A DNA stretch of 5,847 nucleotides from contig JARRNO010000153.1 of NCBI GenBank assembly GCA_037384885.1, positions 1 to 5,847 on the forward strand, read 5' to 3'. The notes below the pieces were generated by a model. It was not told the DNA's origin. It did no database searches and worked only from the letters and a program-made list of their open reading frames with translations. A program made the translations under genes and the position numbers. The stretch comes from JARRNO01 sp037384885 (GTDB taxonomy: Bacteria > Acidobacteriota > UBA4820 > DSQY01). Below are positions 1 through 3,487 of the stretch, piece after piece; position 1 is the first letter of the stretch, and every line of letters starts with the position of its first letter.

Positions 1-129
1 GCCCACGAAAACGGCGTGAAATATATCGCGTCCCCCATGGGGTCGATCCGCGACAACGACATCATCGCGCTGTGCAACCAGCTGGGCATCGTCTTCGTCA
101 ACACCGGCGTCCGGCTCTTTCACCATTGA
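1..129 (+). CDS. purH: C-terminal end of AICAR transformylase (PurH-type), 5' truncated by window
   Basis: The frame is open from the first base to TGA at 127-129 and encodes the last 42 residues of a protein. The stretch ASPMGSIRDNDIIALCNQLG followed by IVFVNTGVRLFHH matches the C-terminus of the AICAR formyltransferase domain of PurH, whose usual form is QPGGSIRD..VI.AA.E.GI.M.FTG.RHFRH. That domain transfers a formyl group from 10-formyl-THF to AICAR in the penultimate step of IMP synthesis in the cytoplasm. The RLFHH ending differs slightly from the common RHFRH. Whether the gene also carries the IMP cyclohydrolase domain, or is a stand-alone transformylase, cannot be told from this fragment. 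No T-rich terminator follows directly; the first palindrome downstream is at 132-146. The family assignment is fairly sure, from short but characteristic sequence. Confidence 0.8.
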   Translation, partial: AHENGVKYIASPMGSIRDNDIIALCNQLGIVFVNTGVRLFHH

Positions 130-146
130 TATGGCCACTGCGGCCA

Positions 147-169
147 GGTAGAGGGGAGAGGGGAAAGGT
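147..169 (+). repeat. Left arm of 23-bp inverted repeat
   Basis: A purine-rich sequence with core GGTAGAGGGGAGAGG (147-161). Its reverse complement is at 460-482. The 15-bp core is identical and the next 8 bases match at 6 positions, giving 21 of 23. The two arms bound most of the palindrome cluster. It could be the terminal repeat of a small non-autonomous element or two independent copies of a dispersed intergenic motif. Confidence 0.5.
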
Positions 170-202
170 TAGACGTCCAAGGATGCGCATGCGCTTCGCG
201 CG

Positions 203-225
203 GTTAGCCGTTAATCGTTAGCCGT
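203..225 (+). repeat. Short direct repeat, GTTAGCCGT twice
   Basis: The 9-mer GTTAGCCGT occurs at 203-211 and 217-225, 14 bp apart, with TTAATC related sequence between. The second half, TTAATCGTTAGCCGT (211-225), matches TTAACCGTTAGTCGT at 5579-5593 at 13 of 15 positions. This looks like a genome-wide intergenic motif with no recognised function. Confidence 0.45.
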
Positions 226-233
226 AAGTGGGG

Positions 234-248
234 GGCCGCTTTGCGGCC
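234..248. repeat. GGCCGC-TTT-GCGGCC hairpin
   Basis: A perfect 6-bp all-GC stem (234-239 with 243-248) closed by TTT. It sits directly before the first REP-like copy at 250. The same stem returns at 513-528 and 682-696. It lacks a following T-run, so termination is doubtful. Confidence 0.45.
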
Positions 249-249
249 T

Positions 250-276
250 CTGTGGGAGCGGCTTCCAGCCGCGATT
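250..276 (+). repeat. REP-like palindrome, family 1, copy A
   Basis: A 27-bp sequence starting CTGTGGGAGC and ending CCGCGATT, with internal stem GCGGCT (258-263) / AGCCGC (267-272) and loop TCC. An identical 27-bp copy is at 343-369, and a diverged inverted copy is at 301-325. A conserved head (CTGTGGGAGC) followed by a compact hairpin is the architecture of REP elements mobilised by RAYT (TnpA_REP) transposases in other bacteria. No such gene is in this window. Confidence 0.75.
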
Positions 277-300
277 ATCTTTTAGCATCGAGCCGTTGAG

Positions 301-325
301 TCGCACCAGGATGGTGCTCCCACAG
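301..325 (-). repeat. REP-like palindrome, family 1, copy B (inverted variant)
   Basis: Read on the minus strand it starts with the same CTGTGGGAGC head as copies A and C, then has a different stem: plus-strand GCACCA (303-308) / TGGTGC (312-317) with a 3-nt loop. The stem sequence has changed on both arms while pairing is kept, which argues that the hairpin fold itself is selected or copied. With copy C it forms a head-to-head pair: GCTCCCACAG (316-325) and CTGTGGGAGC (343-352) are a perfect 10-bp inverted repeat. Confidence 0.7.
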
Positions 326-342
326 AAGAGAAAGTTTACCGC

Positions 343-369
343 CTGTGGGAGCGGCTTCCAGCCGCGATT
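343..369 (+). repeat. REP-like palindrome, family 1, copy C
   Basis: Identical over 27 bp to copy A at 250-276, with hairpin GCGGCT (351-356) / AGCCGC (360-365). Copies B and C are inverted relative to each other with a 17-bp spacer, a BIME-like arrangement. Confidence 0.75.
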
Positions 370-393
370 TCCCACGAAGGACAAACCCTCCAC

Positions 394-420
394 AATGTAG
401 CTGCCGCATCCCTGCGGCCA
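394..420 (+). repeat. REP-like palindrome, family 2, forward copy
   Basis: Starts AATGTAGCTGCCGC, with stem GCCGCA (403-408) / TGCGGC (413-418) and loop TCCC. It is the inverted partner of 438-464: both carry an AATGTAGC head, and their loops are reverse complements (TCCC and GGGA). The stems differ, again with compensating changes. Confidence 0.65.
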
Positions 421-437
421 TCTATTTCCATTAAATC

Positions 438-464
438 CGGCCGGTGGGAACCGGCCGCTACATT
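438..464 (-). repeat. REP-like palindrome, family 2, inverted copy
   Basis: Perfect 8-bp stem CGGCCGGT (438-445) / ACCGGCCG (450-457) around GGGA, a GNRA-type tetraloop. On the minus strand it reads AATGTAGCGGCCGG, matching the head of the copy at 394-420. The pair spans 71 bp and could fold into a larger double-hairpin structure. Confidence 0.7.
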
Positions 465-482
465 TCGCCTCTCCCCTCTACC
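460..482 (-). repeat. Right arm of 23-bp inverted repeat
   Basis: Reverse complement of 147-169 at 21 of 23 positions, with core CCTCTCCCCTCTACC at 468-482. It overlaps the last bases of the family 2 REP-like copy by five nucleotides. Just beyond it (479-497, minus strand) is a sequence that recurs in degenerate form at 5659-5677. Confidence 0.5.
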
Positions 483-512
483 CTTTCCCTGGCTGCCCAT
501 CAGCCAACTTCC

Positions 513-528
513 TGGCCGCTTGCGGCCA
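513..528. repeat. TGGCCGC-TT-GCGGCCA hairpin
   Basis: Perfect 7-bp inverted repeat (513-519 with 522-528). It shares the GGCCGC/GCGGCC stem with 234-248 and 682-696; the sequence TGGCCACTGCGGCCA at 132-146 looks like a decayed relative. The function is unknown, and no T-tract follows on either strand. Confidence 0.4.
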
Positions 529-681
529 TCGCTTGCAAAGGCCGAAGCCTTCAACGGCATGCAGTTCACATCTTTGCCCACGGAGGACTGCCTGCCAAAT
601 CCTTTAGCCGCCTTCCACCGTCGGCCGGCGTCCGTCTGGGCTGAAAGCCCACTATTCAGCAGACACTTTTCACAAGACACT

Positions 682-696
682 GGCCGCGTGGCGGCC
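682..696 (-). terminator. GGCCGC-GTG-GCGGCC hairpin after secreted-protein gene, possible terminator
   Basis: A 6-bp all-GC stem (682-687 with 691-696), 11 bases past the stop codon of the minus-strand gene ending at 708. The position suits a transcript end or 3' RNA stabiliser. The minus-strand sequence after it has no U-run, so Rho-independent termination is not well supported; it may simply be another copy of the repeated hairpin. Confidence 0.3.
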
Positions 697-707
697 CTGC
701 TCACGAT

Positions 708-1595
708 TCACAAATCCTTGAGAAGTTTGGCGTAGGGATAGGCGGTCGCCACGGAGACGGCGGGCTCGGGCGTGTCCGCCGGGGGTTCGTAGGCGCCGGC
801 TCCACTGTCGAATGTATACGTCACCGTGTACTTCCGAATCTGGGACGGTTTTTTGTAGTGTGCGGTTGAAGTTGTCACCGAGACCGTCATGGCATCAGGC
901 GTCGCCTCAACAAGCGTTCTATCCGCCGTCAGCGTGCCCCTGCGCGGGGTGGGGGGAGTCGATTCTTTCACATTAAACAGGAAGCAGCGATGAAACGGGG
1001 GGCTGACTGACCGGATTCCATGCAAGACACCTCGTTTCAACTGGTAGAACTGCCGCGTCAGCATGGAGGAATGATCCTGCAGTTTCTGATTCACGTCCAG
1101 GCAGAGAAGGTCTCTCGTTCTTCCCTTCGAATCCTGCAGGAGCATCTCCTCCATGTGGGGGAAGGCATTCTGCGGCGAATACTCGTAAATCAGCGAATAC
1201 TGCCTGGTCTTTGGATTCTCAAGAATCAGAAGCAACGCCGGCGTCCCGAAAAAGTACCCCATCCGGGTGTCGTAAGCGTATAGAACCGTGCCGTTTTCCA
1301 TCGTCCGGCGGTACAATTTGCCGCGCACATCGGCCATCGTCAGGTCCGGTTTGTCTTTCGGAGGGTCGTACTTGATAACTTTATCGTATTTATCCAAGCC
1401 GAACTGGGCGCCTGACGGCAGTTCCGAACGCTGGACCTGTTTCCAGGCCGGTCCCTCCGGTCCGTGGACATCCCAGAGGGTGTTTGAAACGGGAACTCCG
1501 GCCAGCGCCTGGAGTGAGAATCCCAACAGGCAAGCCACGACGAGCGCCTTTGCGCAACAGTGGCCGCGCACGACATCTATATCGCATCGTTCCAT
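708..1595 (-). CDS. Secreted/periplasmic protein of unknown function
   Basis: The product is 295 aa and I do not recognise its family. Residues 1-32 form a Sec-type signal peptide: hydrophobic core about A15-A30 and a probable signal peptidase I site after A30-L31-A32. No lipobox cysteine follows, so the mature protein (about 263 aa) should be soluble in the periplasm or exported. The mature part has exactly two cysteines, C165 and C204, suited to one disulfide. Residues 90-205 alternate short hydrophobic and aromatic stretches (VLYAYDTRMGYFFG, YSLIYEY) typical of beta-rich folds; the last 80 residues are Thr/Ser/Pro-rich. I chose the start at 1595 because GGAGG lies 5 bases upstream and a signal peptide follows at once. 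A start at 1664 would add an unlikely Arg-rich extension over a GC hairpin, and one at 1607 would use the SD bases as codons. The gene is divergent from the hydrolase gene across a 514-bp spacer; no functional link is proven. Confidence 0.8.
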   Translation of the reverse strand: MERCDIDVVRGHCCAKALVVACLLGFSLQALAGVPVSNTLWDVHGPEGPAWKQVQRSELPSGAQFGLDKYDKVIKYDPPKDKPDLTMADVRGKLYRRTMENGTVLYAYDTRMGYFFGTPALLLILENPKTRQYSLIYEYSPQNAFPHMEEMLLQDSKGRTRDLLCLDVNQKLQDHSSMLTRQFYQLKRGVLHGIRSVSPPFHRCFLFNVKESTPPTPRRGTLTADRTLVEATPDAMTVSVTTSTAHYKKPSQIRKYTVTYTFDSGAGAYEPPADTPEPAVSVATAYPYAKLLKDL

Positions 1596-1600
1596 TTGAA

Positions 1601-1605
1601 CCTCC
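1601..1605 (-). promoter_or_regulatory. Shine-Dalgarno site fixing the start at 1595
   Basis: The minus strand reads GGAGG, then TTCAA, then ATG. The site lies in the 7-nt loop of a weak 5-bp stem (TTGAA / TTCAA, 1596-1612). A stronger GC hairpin (CGCGCC 1613-1618 / GGCGCG 1622-1627) stands just upstream. Whether these structures affect translation is unknown. Confidence 0.7.
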
Positions 1606-1780
1606 ATTTCAACGCGCCGGCGGCGCGCCCGCAACAAGTCCCGGATGGGCGCGAACCTCCCCATCCGCTCCGGTCTTCCGCGATGTCTGTCTTCGCTGGA
1701 TGGACATACGATAACACATGCAGTGTCCTGCAGCGGAACGCAGCGGGAGCCCGGGTAGCGTAAAGCCCTCCTGCCAAGGT

Positions 1781-1823
1781 TTGACAGCAGCTTCCGTGCA
1801 CATTACATTGAAGTTAACTTCAA
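1781..1823 (+). promoter_or_regulatory. Sigma70-like promoter overlapped by a perfect 16-bp palindrome (operator)
   Basis: A perfect -35 TTGACA (1781-1786) is followed after 17 bp by TACATT (1804-1809; 4 of 6 match to TATAAT), reading towards the hydrolase gene. The perfect palindrome TTGAAGTTAACTTCAA (1808-1823) overlaps the -10 and the expected start near 1816, a classic repressor position. A GTTAAC centre flanked by inverted arms recalls MerR-family operators such as the SoxR site. MerR sites normally lie inside a 19-20-bp promoter spacer, which is not the case here on the plus strand. On the minus strand the palindrome exactly fills a 16-bp spacer between TTCGGG and TGTAAT, a weak candidate divergent promoter. 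No regulator gene is in the window. Confidence 0.5.
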
Positions 1824-1840
1824 CCCGAAGCATGTAACCG

Positions 1841-1866
1841 GGTCTTCTCAGCGGGAGAAGATTTTC
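1841..1866 (+). terminator. Leader hairpin followed by TTTTC, possible attenuator
   Basis: Stem TCTTCTC (1843-1849) / GAGAAGA (1855-1861) with a 5-nt loop, extendable by G-U pairs, then TTTTC (1862-1866). It lies about 25-45 nt after the predicted transcription start. The stem is only moderately stable and the T-run is short, so a weak terminator or attenuator is possible but unproven. Confidence 0.3.
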
Positions 1867-2109
1867 AAGAGAAGCCGATCTGCAGCCTTTTGAGGTCCCC
1901 GCTAAGGAATGAACGGAGGGATAGGGAGGCTGTTCCTTCATTTGACCGAGCGATTTTGCAGGCGGCGCCGGTGAGGGCACCGTGGATAACGTCAACTCCA
2001 AGCCGCCAAGGTTGTCCACCTCATCCAGGCAGAGGCCTTCCCGGAAAAACGGCACGAAGCAGCGCCCGGAACCAATCGTTTTCAGAGCCGGGCTCGGGAG
2101 GATGATGCC

Positions 2110-3387
2110 ATGTCCAAGTACTATGTTTCTGAAAAAACAGCGTATCTGTATGAAGAGCCAACCGGCTTGAAGCGGGCCATGGTCCTGATATTTGGAGACG
2201 AGGTGGAGGCGACGGGTAGCGCAATGAACGGTAGATTGCCCGTGACCTTCCGCAAGAAAAAGGGCTTTATCAAAGAAGAGGCGCTTGGCAACCAACCCGC
2301 CCTTGAACTCTATTTCATCGATGTCGGGCAGGGCGATTCAACCTTTGTCGTCACCCCGGGCGGGAAGACCATCCTGATCGACGGCGGAATCAATCGACGG
2401 GCCATGGGATTCCTGGCCTGGAAATACAGGCTTGACGACCCTAAAAATACCGTTGACGTCGATCTGCTGGTGCTGAGTCACGCCGACGGCGACCATATCG
2501 AGGGGTTGACGCCCATCATCAGCCACCCCCAGATTAACGTGAGACGCGTGATCCACAGCGGAATCGCTACGTTCAGATCCGGCGCCTACAAGACATCCCT
2601 TGGAGACACAAAGAAAGCAGGCGAGCGCAAATATCTAGTGACGCGCCACTCCAAGCTGGAAGACCTCGATGTCGCAAAACTGTCACCGAGCTACGCCGCG
2701 TGGAGGTACGCCCTCATCTCCGAGCCGGCCGGCCCGGAATGTGCGGCCGTCGATTCGTCAATGGCATCCATCAACCTGGGCGATTCCAAGGTGACTCTGG
2801 GCATCCTGGGTCCCCGCCTAGAATCGTTGAACGGCGAAAAGGCCTACCGGTGGTTCGAGGATGAGGCGCATACGATCAACGGCCATTCGGTGGTTCTTTC
2901 GCTGAGGTACAAGAATGTCACTGTTTTGTTCGGCGGTGACATCAACCGGAAGGGCTCTGAGAATCTTCTAGAAGACCCGGCGATTCGTTCCAAGCTGTCC
3001 GCCCACGTCTTCAAAGCGCCTCATCATGGAAGCCATGATTTCACTCCGGAATTTCTCGATGCCGTCCGCCCCCAGATTTCCGTCATCTCGTCCGGCGATG
3101 ACCCAGACCACGGCCATCCCCGGGCGAGTTTCATCGGGGGGGTGGGCAAGGCCTCCCGGTCGGACGAGCCCCTGGTGTTCTCAACGGAAATCGCCGCCAC
3201 TTTCGTCGAGGCGGGAGATGTCGATAATTCCATCGTGACAGATTCCGGCGCGGAGGCCCGCCGCCTTTTCAAGCGGCGGCTGCACGGCATGATCAACGTG
3301 CGCACGGACGGCGAAAAACTGTATTCGGCAAGACGCGTCGCAGCAGGGTATTGGTGGGAGTCTTACGAAAAGCGGGCGGTTGATTGA
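2110..3387 (+). CDS. ComEC-type metallo-beta-lactamase-fold hydrolase with N-terminal SH3-like segment
   Basis: 425 aa. Residues 3-59 resemble a bacterial SH3 domain (YYVSEKTAYLYEEP ... GFIKEEAL). The metallo-beta-lactamase fold starts at 66: FIDVGQGDS (69-77), TILIDGG (87-93) and the metal ligands HADGDH (H124, D126, D128, H129). Further family features are GGD with D277, APHHGSHDF with H305, H306 and H309, and DHGHPR with H334 and H336, matching the last motif of the ComEC/Rec2 hydrolase domain. Known relatives are metal-dependent nucleases or phosphodiesterases; the substrate here is unknown. No signal peptide or membrane segment is present, so it is probably cytoplasmic, unlike true ComEC, which has a membrane channel. 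Residues 150-255 are a less conserved insert. The start is supported by GGGAGG at 2096-2101, 8 bases upstream. It lies 100 bp before the phospholipase gene on the same strand and is probably co-transcribed. Confidence 0.88.
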   Translation: MSKYYVSEKTAYLYEEPTGLKRAMVLIFGDEVEATGSAMNGRLPVTFRKKKGFIKEEALGNQPALELYFIDVGQGDSTFVVTPGGKTILIDGGINRRAMGFLAWKYRLDDPKNTVDVDLLVLSHADGDHIEGLTPIISHPQINVRRVIHSGIATFRSGAYKTSLGDTKKAGERKYLVTRHSKLEDLDVAKLSPSYAAWRYALISEPAGPECAAVDSSMASINLGDSKVTLGILGPRLESLNGEKAYRWFEDEAHTINGHSVVLSLRYKNVTVLFGGDINRKGSENLLEDPAIRSKLSAHVFKAPHHGSHDFTPEFLDAVRPQISVISSGDDPDHGHPRASFIGGVGKASRSDEPLVFSTEIAATFVEAGDVDNSIVTDSGAEARRLFKRRLHGMINVRTDGEKLYSARRVAAGYWWESYEKRAVD

Positions 3388-3487
3388 TGAAAACGCCCCG
3401 TTGCCCGGGCGGAACCCACGGTGTCGCGCGGGCGGCGGGAGACCCCCGGTAATGAACACCCCGCCGTATTTCTAAAGGGAGAGACCG

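Larger units (their letters stand above)
130..707. other. Gene-free spacer rich in palindromes
   Basis: No convincing gene lies in these 578 bases. The open frames present have low-complexity, arginine/proline/serine-rich translations and cross the palindromes. The spacer instead holds at least nine short palindromes: 132-146, 234-248, 258-272, 303-317, 351-365, 403-418, 438-457, 513-528 and 682-696. It also has a direct repeat of GTTAGCCGT (203-211 and 217-225) and a purine-rich inverted repeat (147-169 against 460-482). The stretch 540-680 shows no recognised element. The flanking genes converge on this spacer (purH plus strand, secreted protein minus strand), which is the usual location for REP/BIME elements and for sequences ending transcripts. 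Confidence 0.7.
1596..2109. other. Divergent intergenic region and long leader of the hydrolase gene
   Basis: This 514-bp region separates the minus-strand secreted-protein gene from the plus-strand hydrolase gene. It carries a promoter-like site with a palindrome (1781-1823), a hairpin followed by T4 (1841-1866), and small stems at 1613-1627, 1719-1732 and 1969-1982. No credible protein gene is present: the plus-strand frame 1890-2105 and the long minus-strand frame 2295-1609 lack good starts and recognisable composition. If transcription starts near 1816, the hydrolase gene has a leader of about 290 nt, long enough to hold a regulatory RNA, but I cannot match it to a known riboswitch. Confidence 0.6.

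Noticed and set aside
250..369. CRISPR array from the repeated 27-mers
   Set aside because: Only two identical direct copies with an inverted variant between them, irregular spacing, no cas genes; head-plus-hairpin structure fits REP elements.
336..735. Several open frames in the left spacer (both strands) as small genes
   Set aside because: They read through the REP-like hairpins, have no good ribosome sites, and their translations look like random GC-rich sequence.
1596..1664. Upstream starts (1664 or 1607) for the secreted-protein gene
   Set aside because: The extension would place an Arg-rich stretch before the signal peptide and use the GGAGG site as codons; the start at 1595 has ideal SD spacing and gives a normal signal peptide.
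1801..1838. MerR-type promoter (TTGAAG, 19 bp, TGTAAC) on the plus strand using the palindrome
   Set aside because: The palindrome would overlap the -35 instead of lying centred in the spacer, and both boxes match only 4 of 6; the TTGACA/TACATT pair is the better promoter.
2003..2020. DnaA-box-like TTGTCCACC near 2013
   Set aside because: Two mismatches to the consensus, a single site and no AT-rich unwinding region; not evidence of an origin.
1609..2295. Long minus-strand open frame (228 codons) across the divergent spacer
   Set aside because: It overlaps the N-terminal 62 codons of the well-supported hydrolase gene in antisense, has no recognisable domain or clear ribosome site, and runs through the promoter palindrome; open length alone is weak evidence in GC-rich DNA.
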